Source: Stenotrophomonas maltophilia (GTDB lineage: Bacteria > Pseudomonadota > Gammaproteobacteria > Xanthomonadales > Xanthomonadaceae). Taken from it: a DNA stretch of 64,000 nucleotides. Shown piece after piece: positions 20,009 through 31,116 of the stretch. Location of the stretch: assembly GCF_002799245.1 (NCBI RefSeq), contig NZ_NEQV01000001.1:799000-862999 (forward strand), given 5' to 3'. The position numbers and the translations under genes were made by a program. Positions within the stretch are counted from its first letter, which is position 1. Every line of letters begins with the position of its first letter. The notes beneath the pieces are model-generated. The model ran no database searches, was not told where the DNA came from, and was given only the letters and a program-made list of their open reading frames with translations.

Positions 20009-21100
20009 TCAGACGTTGAAGCGGAAGTGCAGGACGTCGCCTTCCTGCACACGGTATTCCTTGCCTTCCAGTCGCAGGCGGCCGGCTTCCTTGGCGCCGG
20101 CTTCGCCCTTGTACTTGATGAAGTCGTCATACGCGATGGTTTCGGCGCGGATGAAGCCCTTCTCGAAGTCGGTGTGGATGACCGCGGCAGCCTGCGGGGC
20201 GGTGGCGCCCTTGCGCACGGTCCACGCGCGGACTTCCTTGACGCCTGCGGTGAAATAGGTCTGCAGGCCGAGCAGGCTGTAGGCCGCGTTGATCACGCGG
20301 TTCAGGCCCGGCTCGCTCAGGCCCAGGTCGGCCAGGAAGGTATCGCGGTCTTCGTCATCAAGCTGGGACAGCTCTTCTTCGATCGCGGCCGACACCGGCA
20401 CCACCTGCGCGCCTTCGGCGGCAGCATGCGCGCGCACGGCATCCAGGTGCGGGTTGTTCTCGAAACCGTCTTCGAGCACGTTGGCGATGTACATCACCGG
20501 CTTCAGGGTCAGCAGGAACAGGTCGCGCACCAGCGCCTTCTCTTCCTCGTCCAGGCCAACCGAGCGACCGGACCTGCCATCCGACAGCGCGGCCTGCAGC
20601 TTGGCCAGTACCGGCTTGCGCGCCATGGCGTCCTTGTCGCCGCCCTTCGCCGCGCGCTCGGCACGGTTCAGCGCCTTCTCGACGCTGTCCAGGTCGGCCA
20701 GCGCCAGCTCGGTATCGATGGTTTCGATGTCCGAGATCGGGTCAACCTTGTTGTTGACGTGGATGACGTCGGCATTCTCGAAGCAGCGCACCACGTGGGT
20801 GATCGCATCGACTTCGCGGATGTGCGCCAGGAACTTGTTGCCCAGGCCTTCACCGCTGGCGGCACCGGCGACCAGGCCGGCGATGTCGACGAACTCGACC
20901 GCGGTCGGGATGACCTTCTGCGGATTGATGATCGCTGCCAGCTCGTTCAGGCGCGGATCCGGCACCGGCACGATGCCGACGTTCGGCTCGATGGTGCAGA
21001 ACGGGAAGTTCGCCGCGGCGATACCCGCCTTGGTCAGCGCATTGAACAGGGTCGACTTGCCGACGTTGGGCAGGCCGACGATGCCGCATTTGATACCCAT
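20009..21100 (-). CDS. ychF: Ribosome-associated P-loop GTPase/ATPase YchF
   Basis: This 363-residue protein is the bacterial Obg-like ATPase 1 (YchF), which binds ribosomes and affects stress responses. [20 protein letters not shown] holds the P-loop at the N-terminus, followed by [12 protein letters not shown] (switch I) and [19 protein letters not shown] (G3). The C-terminal TGS-like domain contains [20 protein letters not shown] and the ending VLHFRFNV. The ATG at 21100 matches the family start. It is downstream of pth on the same strand, the order seen in many gammaproteobacteria. Confidence 0.97.
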   Translation of the reverse strand: MGIKCGIVGLPNVGKSTLFNALTKAGIAAANFPFCTIEPNVGIVPVPDPRLNELAAIINPQKVIPTAVEFVDIAGLVAGAASGEGLGNKFLAHIREVDAITHVVRCFENADVIHVNNKVDPISDIETIDTELALADLDSVEKALNRAERAAKGGDKDAMARKPVLAKLQAALSDGRSGRSVGLDEEEKALVRDLFLLTLKPVMYIANVLEDGFENNPHLDAVRAHAAAEGAQVVPVSAAIEEELSQLDDEDRDTFLADLGLSEPGLNRVINAAYSLLGLQTYFTAGVKEVRAWTVRKGATAPQAAAVIHTDFEKGFIRAETIAYDDFIKYKGEAGAKEAGRLRLEGKEYRVQEGDVLHFRFNV

Positions 21101-21123
21101 GGGTGACAGCTCTCTGGGGTGAA

Positions 21124-21167
21124 AGTGATTGGGGAAACAGCGACGTGGTCGCTGCTTTTCCAATCAT
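21124..21167 (-). other. Long imperfect hairpin between pth and ychF
   Basis: GTGATTGGGGAAACAGCGAC and GTCGCTGCTTTTCCAATCAT pair at 16 of 20 positions around a 3-base loop, in the leader just upstream of the ychF start. A REP-like palindrome (GTACCGACC..GGCCGGTAC, 21173-21193) sits next to it. It may limit read-through from pth or control ychF translation; there is no U-run. Confidence 0.5.
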
Positions 21168-21205
21168 TCTCCGTACCGACCAACGGCCGGTACCTACCGA
21201 ACCGG

Positions 21206-21784
21206 TTACTTCGGGGTGTGCAGGCGCTTCATCGCTTCGTTGAAATCGCCCTGCACTGCCAGCGGCAGCACGTCGATCGCATCATCGATGGCACGCGCGA
21301 TCAGCACGTCGTCGTCCTTCGACGGGCGGCCGAGCACCCAACCCACCACGCGGTCCTTGTGGCCGGGATGGCCGATGCCCACGCGCAGGCGGTGAAACCT
21401 GCCGTGGCCCAGCAGGCGCATGGTGTCGCGCAGGCCGTTCTGGCCACCATGGCCACCGTCGAACTTCAGCCGCACCGCACCGGGCGGCAGGTCCAGCTCG
21501 TCGTGGGCCAGCAGGGTTTCTTCCGGCTCGATCTTCCAGAACCGCTGTGCGGCGGTGACCGATTTGCCGCTGAGGTTCATGAAGGTAGCGGGCTTGAGCA
21601 GCCACACCGTCTGGCCGGCAATCTCGACCTTGGCGGTCTCACCGAACAGCTTGCTGTCGACATTCCATCGCGCACCGGCCTTTTCAGCCAGGGCCTCAAC
21701 GAAATGAAACCCGGCGTTGTGCCGGGTCCGGGCGTGTTCCGATCCGGGGTTGCCCAGACCGACGATCAGTCGCAATCCTGCCAT
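21206..21784 (-). CDS. pth: Peptidyl-tRNA hydrolase
   Basis: This 192-residue esterase recycles peptidyl-tRNA dropped from ribosomes. LRLIVGLGNPGSEHARTRHN holds the catalytic His and conserved Asn, and the KPATFMNLSGKSV and HDELDLPPGAVRLK segments with the GGHGGQNGLR loop are intact. The ATG at 21784 gives the normal start MAGLRLIVGLGNPG. It lies between rplY and ychF, all on the minus strand. Confidence 0.96.
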   Translation of the reverse strand: MAGLRLIVGLGNPGSEHARTRHNAGFHFVEALAEKAGARWNVDSKLFGETAKVEIAGQTVWLLKPATFMNLSGKSVTAAQRFWKIEPEETLLAHDELDLPPGAVRLKFDGGHGGQNGLRDTMRLLGHGRFHRLRVGIGHPGHKDRVVGWVLGRPSKDDDVLIARAIDDAIDVLPLAVQGDFNEAMKRLHTPK

Positions 21785-21799
21785 GGTTCCTTCCAGCAC

Positions 21800-21823
21800 G
21801 GCGCCTGCCCGGAGGCAGGCGCC
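21800..21823 (-). other. Perfect 10-bp hairpin between rplY and pth
   Basis: GGCGCCTGCC and GGCAGGCGCC form a perfect 10-bp stem around four bases just after the rplY stop. No U-run follows on the minus strand, so it may be an attenuator or RNA-processing site that lets part of the transcript continue into pth. Confidence 0.55.
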
Positions 21824-21831
21824 GCTTGGTA

Positions 21832-22446
21832 TTACTCGGCAGCCGCTTCTTCGTCGGCCGCGTCAGCCTTGCCGGCCTTGGCGGTGACGATGGCGTCGTC
21901 GTGGTCCTTGCCCAGCGCCAGGGCCGGGATTTCCACGCCCTTCGGCAGCTTGATGTTGGACAGGTACACCACGTCACCGGCCTTCAGCTCGCCCAGGTCG
22001 ACTTCGATCGACTCCGGCAGGTCCTTCGGCAGGCAGGTGATGGTCACTTCCTTCAGTTCGTGGGTGACCACGACGTCGGCAGCCTTGCCGGCCGGCGAGG
22101 TGTCTTCGTTGATGAAGTGCAGCGGGACCGAAGCGGTCAGGGCTTCGTTCTCGTTCACGCGCTGGAAGTCCAGGTGCATGATCAGCTGCTTGTACGGGTG
22201 GCGCTGCATGTCACGCAGCAGGACCTTCTGCACCTGGCCATCCAGGTTCAGGTCCAGGATCGAGGCATAGAACCACTCGTTCTGCTGGGCCAGCCAGATT
22301 TCGTTGTGGTCCAGGCTGATGGCGACCGGCTCGGCGTTGCCGCCGTACACGATGGCCGGGATCACACCAGCGTGACGCAGGCGGCGGCTCGCACCCTTAC
22401 GCTGCAGTTCACGCTTGGTGACCTTGATTTCATGGGTCTTCGACAT
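21832..22446 (-). CDS. rplY: 50S ribosomal protein L25 / general stress protein Ctc
   Basis: This 204-residue protein is the long (CTC) form of L25, which binds 5S rRNA. The N-terminal RNA-binding domain has KGASRRLRHAGVIPAIVYGG. The C-terminal domain includes GDVVYLSNIKLPKGVEIPAL, and the tail is rich in Ala and Glu (ADEEAAAE). It sits between prs and pth, its standard place in gammaproteobacteria. Confidence 0.95.
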   Translation of the reverse strand: MSKTHEIKVTKRELQRKGASRRLRHAGVIPAIVYGGNAEPVAISLDHNEIWLAQQNEWFYASILDLNLDGQVQKVLLRDMQRHPYKQLIMHLDFQRVNENEALTASVPLHFINEDTSPAGKAADVVVTHELKEVTITCLPKDLPESIEVDLGELKAGDVVYLSNIKLPKGVEIPALALGKDHDDAIVTAKAGKADAADEEAAAE

Positions 22447-22556
22447 TTTCGACTACTCAGGTTGTTGCCTCGCCTTGCGGCTTGGCGGTTGAAGATGCTT
22501 CCGCGACCAGAAGCATCCGGGGTATGCCCCCACCGTTGCCGGCAGGGGCGAAAAAC

Positions 22557-23519
22557 TCAGTCGACGTACAGCGAGCTGACCGATTCGCCGAAGGCGATGC
22601 GGCGCATCGTTTCGGCCAGCATTTCCGCCACGCTCAGCTGGCGGATCTTGCTGCACACCCGCGCGGCGTCCTTCAGCGGGATGGTGTCGGTCACCACCAG
22701 CTCGTCGAGCTGGGAATTGGTGATGTTGTCCACCGCCGGGCCCGACAGCACCGCGTGGGTGCAGTAGGCGGCGACCTTCAGCGCACCACGTGCCTTGAGG
22801 GCAGCCGCGGCGGCGCACAGGGTGCCGGCGGTATCGACGATGTCATCGACCATCACGCAGGTCTTGCCTTCGACGTCACCGATGATGTTCATCACGGTGG
22901 AGACGTTGGCGCGCGGGCGGCGCTTGTCGATGATCGCCAGATCGGCGTCATCCAGGCGCTTGGCCACCGCACGGGCGCGGACCACGCCGCCCACGTCCGG
23001 CGAGACGACGATCAGGTTCTCGGTGCCGTAGGCGCGCCAGATGTCGGCCAGCAGCAGCGGAGAGGCGTACACGTTGTCGACCGGAATATCGAAGAAGCCC
23101 TGGATCTGGTCGGCGTGCAGGTCGACGGTCAGCACGCGATCAGCGCCAGCGGTGCTGAACATCTTGGCCGCCAGCTTGGCGGTGATCGGCACGCGCGAGG
23201 AACGCATGCGGCGATCCTGGCGCGAGTAGCCGAAGTACGGCACCACGGCGGTCACGCTGGCCACCGATGCGCGCTTGAGCGCGTCGATCAGCACCAGCAG
23301 TTCCATCAGGTTCTCCGCGCTCGGCGCACAGGTCGGCTGGATCACGAACACGTCCTGCTTGCGGACGTTTTCTTCGATTTCCACCTGCACTTCACCATCG
23401 GAGAAGTGCGAGACCAGCGCCTTGCCCGGGCGGACCCCCAGTTCCTTGCAGATGTTCTGCGCCAGACGTTTGTTGGCGTTGCCGGAAAAGACCAGCAGGT
23501 TCGGGGACTCTTGCATCAT
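22557..23519 (-). CDS. prs: Ribose-phosphate pyrophosphokinase (PRPP synthetase)
   Basis: This 320-residue enzyme makes PRPP from ribose 5-phosphate and ATP for nucleotides, His, Trp and NAD. The start [20 protein letters not shown], the flexible loop with [10 protein letters not shown], the metal-binding [14 protein letters not shown] and the PRPP-binding loop [12 protein letters not shown] are all present. The ATG at 23519 (or the next one, at 23516) fits the family; the frame extends to 23564 without similarity. It lies just downstream of tRNA-Gln and ispE. Confidence 0.97.
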   Translation of the reverse strand: MMQESPNLLVFSGNANKRLAQNICKELGVRPGKALVSHFSDGEVQVEIEENVRKQDVFVIQPTCAPSAENLMELLVLIDALKRASVASVTAVVPYFGYSRQDRRMRSSRVPITAKLAAKMFSTAGADRVLTVDLHADQIQGFFDIPVDNVYASPLLLADIWRAYGTENLIVVSPDVGGVVRARAVAKRLDDADLAIIDKRRPRANVSTVMNIIGDVEGKTCVMVDDIVDTAGTLCAAAAALKARGALKVAAYCTHAVLSGPAVDNITNSQLDELVVTDTIPLKDAARVCSKIRQLSVAEMLAETMRRIAFGESVSSLYVD

Positions 23520-23655
23520 GATTGTCTCGGGCGGGGACGAGTGGCGGGGATCCGGGGTCGGCAAGGACCCGATGGACCCTTGCTGCTGACAACACCGCGG
23601 TTGTTTCCACGTCCCGCGCAGGCGATGCGCTGAAAGGCGCGGACACAGCCGCTAT

Positions 23656-23732
23656 TGGCAGGGGCGGTAGGATTCGAACCTACGAATGCCAGGATCAAAA
23701 CCTGGTGCCTTGGGCCTCTTGGCGACGCCCCT
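23656..23732 (-). tRNA. tRNA-Gln (anticodon TTG)
   Basis: A 77-nt minus-strand cloverleaf has acceptor AGGGGCG/CGCCCCT, anticodon loop TTTTGAT and an encoded CCA. It lies between ispE and prs, where many pseudomonads and xanthomonads carry it. Confidence 0.94.
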
Positions 23733-23743
23733 GCATTGATAAA

Positions 23744-24613
23744 TCAGTGTTGCTCGAGTGCATCCAGCAGTGGCGAACGCGCAACGCCCGCTGCCACCCT
23801 TGCCCGCAACTCCTTCGGCAATTTCGACCGTCCCTGCTCTGCAGCAGACTGCGACGCGAACTCGACGAAACAACCACTTCCCGAACCGGTCAGCCGCGCC
23901 GCGCCGATGTCGCTCAACGCGGCAAGCGCCGCCTTGACGGCAGGCTCGCGGCGGCGCAGCACCGGTTCGAACGCGTTCCCGACCAGGGTCCCGGAAGCGA
24001 AGTCCTCTATTTTCGCCACTGGGCTGTCGCGCGTCAAATCCGGGTCTGCAAAGAGGACCGGCGTGGGAACATGAACACCCGGTTCAACCACCACATACCA
24101 GGCCGGCGCCAGCGTGATCGGCTGCAGGCGCTCGCCCACCCCTTCGGCCCAGGCATTGCGGCCTCGCACGAACACCGGCACGTCGGCGCCCAGGCGCAGG
24201 CCCAGCGCGGCCAGGGCGTCCTCGTCCAGACCCGCCCGCCAGAGCCGGTTCAGCACCACCAGCACGGTGGCGGCATCGGACGAACCTCCGCCGAAGCCAC
24301 CGCCGGCAGACACATGCTTTTCAACGATGATGTCCGCACCTTGCGCGATATTCGCCACTTCCTTGAGCAGGCGCGCGGCACGCACCGCCAGGTCATCCGC
24401 CTCGGCCACACCGGCCAGACCCTCGCCCTGCCGATGCACCTGGCCGTCTTCACGCAGGCGCAGGCCGATGCGGTCACCCCAGTCCAGCAGGCGGAATACG
24501 GTCTGCAGCTCGTGGTAGCCGTCGGCGCGGCGGCCAGTGATGTGCAGGAACAGGTTCAGCTTGGCCGGGGCCGGCCACCACGACCAGCCCGCGTCGTCGA
24601 CCACCCCACTCAT
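23744..24613 (-). CDS. ispE: 4-diphosphocytidyl-2-C-methyl-D-erythritol kinase
   Basis: This 289-residue GHMP kinase phosphorylates CDP-methylerythritol in the MEP isoprenoid pathway. The N-terminal [20 protein letters not shown] and the ATP loop [18 protein letters not shown] are the family signatures, and the C-terminal [14 protein letters not shown] is intact. The ATG at 24613 overlaps the lolB stop as ATGA, which favours it over an in-frame start at 24631. It is co-transcribed with lolB and the TPR gene upstream. Confidence 0.95.
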   Translation of the reverse strand: MSGVVDDAGWSWWPAPAKLNLFLHITGRRADGYHELQTVFRLLDWGDRIGLRLREDGQVHRQGEGLAGVAEADDLAVRAARLLKEVANIAQGADIIVEKHVSAGGGFGGGSSDAATVLVVLNRLWRAGLDEDALAALGLRLGADVPVFVRGRNAWAEGVGERLQPITLAPAWYVVVEPGVHVPTPVLFADPDLTRDSPVAKIEDFASGTLVGNAFEPVLRRREPAVKAALAALSDIGAARLTGSGSGCFVEFASQSAAEQGRSKLPKELRARVAAGVARSPLLDALEQH

Positions 24614-25269
24614 GGGGTGCCCTGCCCCCACTGGTCCACCAGCAGGCGCACCTTGGCGTCACCATTGCTGGCCTCGATCCGGCGCGGCAGCGCCGGCCGG
24701 CCGGCATCGGCCGGATACCAGTCCAGGTACTGCACCTGCCAGCCCATCTGCTGCATGCGGCGCGGCCGGCCTTCCCCGTCGCGTTCGACCGTCTCGGGGC
24801 CGGCGGCGTCACCGGCCACCAGCCCGCGGATCCACTCCGGCAGCTGGTTGACCGGAATGTCCCAGCCGGTCGCCTCCAGCAGCAGCTGCTGGGCATCCTC
24901 GCCGTCGCGGGTGCCACCGGCCAGCCCCTCCAGGCGCCCGGCTTCGGAATGGGTATCGCCGGTCAGCTTCCAGCTCTGCCGGGTCACCGGCGCGCTCAGC
25001 TCCACCTGATAGCGGCGGCCTTCCTGCTTCCAGTCGATGCGACCACTGCCGCCGTCCTTGCCCTTGCTGACCGCCACCCGCCCCTGGAAGGCCCAGTCCG
25101 GCTGTGCATGCAGCGCCGCCACGCGCGCCGCTTCGGCCTGCGCCGCTTCGGCCGAGACCGTCTCGACCACCGCCGGTGGCGGGGTCTTCTGCGTGCCCAC
25201 GCTGGTACAGGCGGTCACCGCCAGGGTCGCGGCCGCCAACAGCAGCGGCCGGATCAGGGAAACACTCAT
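24610..25269 (-). CDS. lolB: Outer-membrane lipoprotein LolB
   Basis: This 219-residue lipoprotein receives lipoproteins from LolA and inserts them in the outer membrane. A signal peptide with the lipobox LAVTAC (Cys21) lies in front. The body has [20 protein letters not shown], an LELSAP-like strand ([17 protein letters not shown]) and the C-terminal [20 protein letters not shown], all typical of LolB. It overlaps the preceding TPR gene and the following ispE by ATGA, so the three genes form one translation-coupled unit. Confidence 0.94.
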   Translation of the reverse strand: MSVSLIRPLLLAAATLAVTACTSVGTQKTPPPAVVETVSAEAAQAEAARVAALHAQPDWAFQGRVAVSKGKDGGSGRIDWKQEGRRYQVELSAPVTRQSWKLTGDTHSEAGRLEGLAGGTRDGEDAQQLLLEATGWDIPVNQLPEWIRGLVAGDAAGPETVERDGEGRPRRMQQMGWQVQYLDWYPADAGRPALPRRIEASNGDAKVRLLVDQWGQGTP

Positions 25270-26951
25270 GGATTGAATTTCTCGCGGGCGCGCAGCAGCG
25301 CGCGGTTTTCAGGGTCGAGCTTGGCTGCTTCGTCGAAGAAGTGGCGAGCCTCGTCATGCTTGCCCAGCACCCACAGCACTTCGCCGACATGGGCGGCGAT
25401 CTCCGGATCCTTGGCCAGGGTCCAGGCCCGGCGCAGCTGCACCAGCGCTTCCTCCTTGCGGCCCAGGCGATACAGCACCCAGCCATAGCTGTCGACGATG
25501 GCCGCGTTGTCCGGCTCGGCCACGCGGGCGCGGTCGATCAGCTCCAGCGCCTCCTGCAAGCGGCCGGTGCGGTCGGCCAGGGTGTAGCCCAGCGCGTTCA
25601 GGGCCGGCACGTTTTCCGGGTCGGTCACCAGGATCTTGCGCAGGTCGGCCTCGGCGCGCGGAATATCGTCGCGGCGCTCCCAGGTGAGCGCACGGGCGTA
25701 CAGCAGGCCATTGTCATCCGGGTAGGCGGCCAGGCCGCGGGCCAATGCATCCAGTTCGCCAGCGCTGTCTTCACCGCGCTGGCGCAGCTCGGCCTCCAGC
25801 AGATAGGCGTCACGGCGCACATCATCATCAACCACCGCGTCGGACTGGATCGCATGCACTTCATCCAGTGCCTGCGGCAGGCGCCCGGCCAGGGCCTGGG
25901 CATTGGCCGCACGCAGGCGTGCCTCGCTCAACTCATCGCCGCCGGGCACGCTGTGGTACCACTGCACCGCCTCGGGATAGCGCTTCAGGTATTCGGCGAT
26001 CTTGCCCAGCAACAGGCGCTGCGCCGGGTCCGGCTTGGCCGCCTGCCGCGACAGTTCGTTGTACAGGTTGGACAGCGCCGCCTTGTCGCCCTGCTTGGCC
26101 AGCAGCGAGGCGCGCATGCCCCAGGTCTGCACATCCTGCGGGCCGAACGCCAGTACGCGCTCGGCCGCAGCCGGCTGCCCCAGGCTGTCGTAGGCGATGG
26201 CCACCGCATTGCGCAGCTCGGGGTCCTGGCGGGTCTTCGGCTCGACATCGTGCAGCAGCGACAACGCCTTGTCGGTCTCGCCAGCCTGCTGCAGCTGGCT
26301 GGCACGCAGCAATGCCACGCGCGGCTCTTCGGGGAAGCGCTTGACCACTTCATCGATCATGCGCCGCGCCAGTTCGGGCTTGTCCATGCGCAGGGCGAGA
26401 CGGCCGAACTCCTGCCAGGCCTCGATCTTCGGTGGAATCGCATTGGCATCGACCAGCTCGCCGAGCACCTGCGCCGGCACCGCCGGGTCGCGGCCACCGC
26501 CGATCAGCGCGGCCAGGGCGAACTTCCAGCCGCGCTCGTCGGGGTCGGCCAGCAAGGCCTGCAGCTCGCTGCGGGCGGCCTTCACATCGCCCTGGCGCAT
26601 GGCCAGCGCACCGGCGGCGCTGCGCATGGTCAACGAGCGCGGGGCGCGCTGCTGCCACAGGGCCAGGCCCTTGGCGGCGCTGGCGTCATCATTGGCGAGC
26701 ATGGAAATACGGGTCGCGCGCTCGGCCAGGCCGGCATCACCGTCGGTCTGCTGCGCGGCCTGCAGGTACCAGCGCGCAGCCTCGGCCAGCTTGCCAGCCT
26801 GTAGGGCGAATTCACCGGCCATCACCGGTTCCAGCGCCAGTTCCTCAGTGGCCGCGGCCCGTACGGGGGCCTTGGCCGGCACCGCCGCCAGGGCCTGGGC
26901 ACAGGCCAGGGACAGCAGCAGAACACTGGGGATGCGAATCAATGCGGGCAT
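25266..26951 (-). CDS. Exported tetratricopeptide-repeat protein (lolB neighbour)
   Basis: This 561-residue protein has a signal peptide ([20 protein letters not shown], cleaved near ALAAVPA) and then many TPR-like helical pairs throughout, such as [20 protein letters not shown] near residue 50 and [20 protein letters not shown] near the C-terminus. TPR proteins of this kind precede lolB in other gammaproteobacteria, but their role is not firmly known; an envelope scaffolding role is a guess. A second ATG three codons upstream (26960) is equally possible. The stop overlaps lolB as ATGA. hemA starts 63 bases away on the other strand, so the gap must hold both promoters. Confidence 0.85.
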   Translation of the reverse strand: MPALIRIPSVLLLSLACAQALAAVPAKAPVRAAATEELALEPVMAGEFALQAGKLAEAARWYLQAAQQTDGDAGLAERATRISMLANDDASAAKGLALWQQRAPRSLTMRSAAGALAMRQGDVKAARSELQALLADPDERGWKFALAALIGGGRDPAVPAQVLGELVDANAIPPKIEAWQEFGRLALRMDKPELARRMIDEVVKRFPEEPRVALLRASQLQQAGETDKALSLLHDVEPKTRQDPELRNAVAIAYDSLGQPAAAERVLAFGPQDVQTWGMRASLLAKQGDKAALSNLYNELSRQAAKPDPAQRLLLGKIAEYLKRYPEAVQWYHSVPGGDELSEARLRAANAQALAGRLPQALDEVHAIQSDAVVDDDVRRDAYLLEAELRQRGEDSAGELDALARGLAAYPDDNGLLYARALTWERRDDIPRAEADLRKILVTDPENVPALNALGYTLADRTGRLQEALELIDRARVAEPDNAAIVDSYGWVLYRLGRKEEALVQLRRAWTLAKDPEIAAHVGEVLWVLGKHDEARHFFDEAAKLDPENRALLRAREKFNP

Positions 26952-27014
26952 CGTCGGCATCGGGGCCTTAAAATGTCGTCCAATGGCCAGCAGCTTATCG
27001 CAAGCAACTGAACA

Positions 27015-28275
27015 ATGACCCTGTGGGTGCTCGGACTGAATCACCAGACCGCACCGGTGGAGCTGCGCGAGCGCGCGGCCTTCGCCGGTGAGGCGTTGCC
27101 GCGTGCGCTCGGCTCGCTGCGCGATACCCCGCAGATCGCCGAGGCGGTCCTGCTGTCCACCTGCAACCGCACCGAGTTGTACGCCGTGGCTGAGTCGGCA
27201 CAGGCGCTGGACCAGTGGCTGCACAGCCAGGCAGGCGACCTGCAGGGCTATCTGTACCAGCATGCCGACGCCGAGGCCGTACGCCACCTGTTCCGGGTCG
27301 CCACCGGGCTGGACTCGATGGTGCTGGGCGAACCGCAGATTCTCGGCCAGGTGAAGGACGCCTGGTCGACCGCACGCGACCATGGCCTGCTCGGCCAGCG
27401 CCTGGACCGCCTGTTCCAGCAGACCTTCTCGGTGGCCAAGCGTGCGCGTACCGATACCCAGGTCGGTGCCAATCCGGTGTCGGTGGCCTCGGCTGCGGTG
27501 CGCCTGGCGCAGAACGCGTTCGCACGCCTGGATGACTCCACCGTGCTGCTGGTCGGTGCCGGCGAGACCATCGAGCTGGCCGCGCGCCACCTGAGTGAAG
27601 GCAAGGTGCGGCGGCTGCTGATCGCCAACCGTACCCTCGCCCATGCGCAGGAACTGGCCAGCCGCCATGGCGGCGTGGCCCTGCCGCTGACCGAGCTGGA
27701 CCGCCACCTCGGCGAGGCCGACGTGGTGTTTTCGGCCACCGCCGCGCGCGAGCCGGTGATCCATCGCGAGATGGTGGCCAAGGCCCTTCGTGCACGCCGG
27801 CACAAGCCGATGCTGCTGTTCGACCTGGCCGTTCCACGCGACATCGAAGCCGAGGTCGGCACGCTCAACGATGCCTTCCTGTATACCGTCGACGACCTGG
27901 AACGCGCGGTGGAAGACAACCGCCGTGGCCGCCGCGAGGCCGCCGCCGAGGCCGAGGCGATCATCGACCTGCAGGTATCGCGCTTCGTCGAGACCCAGCA
28001 GGCCAGTGCCCACCAGGCACCGCTGCGGCAGCTGCGCGCGTTCGGCGAAGCCACCCGCGCCGAGCTGCTGGAGCGCGCGCGACAGCAGCTGGCCAACGGC
28101 AAGCCCGCCGACGAAGTGCTGGAACTGCTGGCCCATGGCCTGACCAACCGCCTGCTGCATCCGCCGACCGCCGCACTGCGCGCCGCCGCGCTGAGTGGCG
28201 ATGCCGACCTGACCCGCGCCGCCGAGCGCCTGTTCCCGGCCACGCCGGGTTACCGCCACCCACCCGTGAGACCCG

Positions 28276-28298
<23 letters not shown>
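27015..28298 (+). CDS. hemA: Glutamyl-tRNA reductase
   Basis: This 427-residue NADPH enzyme starts tetrapyrrole synthesis by reducing Glu-tRNA to glutamate semialdehyde. The catalytic Cys50 lies in [11 protein letters not shown], and the tRNA/glutamate site [20 protein letters not shown] and the nucleotide fold [16 protein letters not shown] are present. It is divergent from the TPR-lolB-ispE unit and overlaps prfA by 23 bases, the conserved hemA-prfA pair. Confidence 0.97.
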
Positions 28299-29358
<1,060 letters not shown>

Positions 29359-29363
29359 GCGCG

Positions 29364-31070
29364 ATGTCGGCCTGGCAGCAGCGGCAGCACCTGCAGCAGG
29401 CGATCGCACGCCAGCCCGGCGATTTCGTCGCCTGGGTGATGCTGGCCGACCTGGAACTGGAAGCCGGCGACATCGCCGCCGGCGAGCAGGCCGCACGGCG
29501 TGCGCTGCAGCTGCGCCCGAATCACCCCGAAGCCCTGGCACGGCTGGGTCGCGTGGCCTGGATGGCCGGCGCGCATGCCGACGCCGCGAAGCTGCTCGGC
29601 CAGGCCTCGGCACTGGCCCCGCAGCACCCGGGCATCGCGCTGTGGCTGGGCCATGCCCTGGAAGATGCCGACGATGCCGAAGGCGCTGCAGCGGCCTATC
29701 GCCGCGCGCATGCGCTGATGCCGGGCGAACCCTACATCGCCGCGCAGCGCCTGGCCTGGCAGCGCCGCCTGTGCGACTGGCAGGACGTGGACACGCTGGC
29801 CACGCAGGTACGCGCGGCGCTCGCCGCCGGGCAAGGCGCAGTGGAACCGTTCGCCTTCCTCAGCGAAGACGCCAGCGCTGCCGAGCAGTTGGCCTGCGCA
29901 CGTGCGCGCGCCGCAGTCGTGGCCTCGGCGGTGCGCCCCCTTCCTGCAGTGAAGGTTCGCGGGCATGGCCCGTTGCGCGTCGGCTTCCTCTCCAATGGCT
30001 TCGGCGCCCACCCCACCGGGCTGCTGACCGTGGCCCTGTTCGAACACCTGCGTCATGACCCGGCGCTGCAGCTGCACCTGTTCGCGCTGAACCGCGCCGA
30101 TGGCAGCCGCATCCGCGAACGCCTGCAGGCCACAACCCGGTTGCACGATGTGGCCGCACTACGGCATGCCGACATCGCGGCCCGCATCCGCGCACAGGGC
30201 ATTGACCTGCTGTTCGACCTGCGCGGCTGGGGCGGCGGTGGCACGCCCGAGGTGCTGGCAATGCGCCCTGCCCCGCTGCAGCTGAACTGGCTGGCCTATC
30301 CCGGCACATCCGGCGCGCGTTGGCTGGATGCCGTGGTCGCCGACGAATTCGTGCTGCCGCCATCGCTGGAACCCCACTTCAGCGAACGCGTCCTGCGCCT
30401 GCCACGTGCCTTCCAGCCCTCGGACAACACCCGCGCGCTGGAGCCGGCCCCGTCCCGTGCCGAGTGCGGCCTACCCGGGCACGGCGTGGTGTTCTGCTGC
30501 TTCAACAACAGCTACAAGCTCAACCCGCGCAGCATGGGCCGCGCCTTCGCAGTGCTGCAGGCCGTGCCCGGCAGCGTGCTGTGGCTGCTGTCCGGCCCCG
30601 GCAAGGCAGACGCTCGCCTGCGCACCGCCGCGCAGGCCGCCGGCCTGGACCCGGCACGACTGGTATTCATGGCCAAACTGCCGCATCCGCAGTACCTGGC
30701 GCGGTACCAGCTGGCCGACCTGTTCCTCGACACCCATCCCTACAACGCGCACACCACCGCTTCCGACGCGCTGTGGGCCGGCTGCCCGGTACTGACCTGC
30801 CCGGGCGACACCTTCGCCGCGCGCGTGGCCGGCAGCCTCAATCACCATCTGGGGCTGGCACGGATGAATGTCGCCGACGATGCGGCGTTCATCGCCACCG
30901 CCAGCGCGCTGGGCAATGACCCTGCGGCACTGGCCGCGCTGCGTGCCGAGCTGGTGCAGGCGCGCGACCACAGCGGACTGTTCGACATGGCCGGGTTTGC
31001 CCGCGACCTGTCGGCGCTGCTGCAGCGGCTGGCCGGCGAACAGGGCTGGCAGGGCGTCGACAACACCTGA
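29364..31070 (+). CDS. O-GlcNAc-transferase-like protein (TPR + GT41), XcOGT type
   Basis: This 568-residue protein has TPR units at about residues 1-130 (for example PNHPEALARLGRVAWMAGAH) and a GT41 catalytic region of two Rossmann lobes. Its length equals that of the Xanthomonas campestris OGT homologue used as a structural model for human OGT. The motif LSNGFGAHPTG (His216, the candidate active-site His) and CCFNNSYKLNP (Lys385, the expected UDP-binding Lys) are both present, as is DTHPYNAHTTASDALWAGCP near the end. The natural substrate of this bacterial group is not established. The ATG lies 5 bases after prfA, so it is co-transcribed with a translation factor. Confidence 0.88.
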   Translation: MSAWQQRQHLQQAIARQPGDFVAWVMLADLELEAGDIAAGEQAARRALQLRPNHPEALARLGRVAWMAGAHADAAKLLGQASALAPQHPGIALWLGHALEDADDAEGAAAAYRRAHALMPGEPYIAAQRLAWQRRLCDWQDVDTLATQVRAALAAGQGAVEPFAFLSEDASAAEQLACARARAAVVASAVRPLPAVKVRGHGPLRVGFLSNGFGAHPTGLLTVALFEHLRHDPALQLHLFALNRADGSRIRERLQATTRLHDVAALRHADIAARIRAQGIDLLFDLRGWGGGGTPEVLAMRPAPLQLNWLAYPGTSGARWLDAVVADEFVLPPSLEPHFSERVLRLPRAFQPSDNTRALEPAPSRAECGLPGHGVVFCCFNNSYKLNPRSMGRAFAVLQAVPGSVLWLLSGPGKADARLRTAAQAAGLDPARLVFMAKLPHPQYLARYQLADLFLDTHPYNAHTTASDALWAGCPVLTCPGDTFAARVAGSLNHHLGLARMNVADDAAFIATASALGNDPAALAALRAELVQARDHSGLFDMAGFARDLSALLQRLAGEQGWQGVDNT

Positions 31071-31116
31071 GCGACCCCTGCGTTACGCTCGGGCTTCCTC
31101 CCCGCGTGGTGTGACG

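Noticed and set aside
22494..22517. Terminator between prs and rplY
   Set aside because: GATGCTTC/GAAGCATC makes an 8-bp hairpin, but there is no U-run on the minus strand and both genes belong to one usual series.
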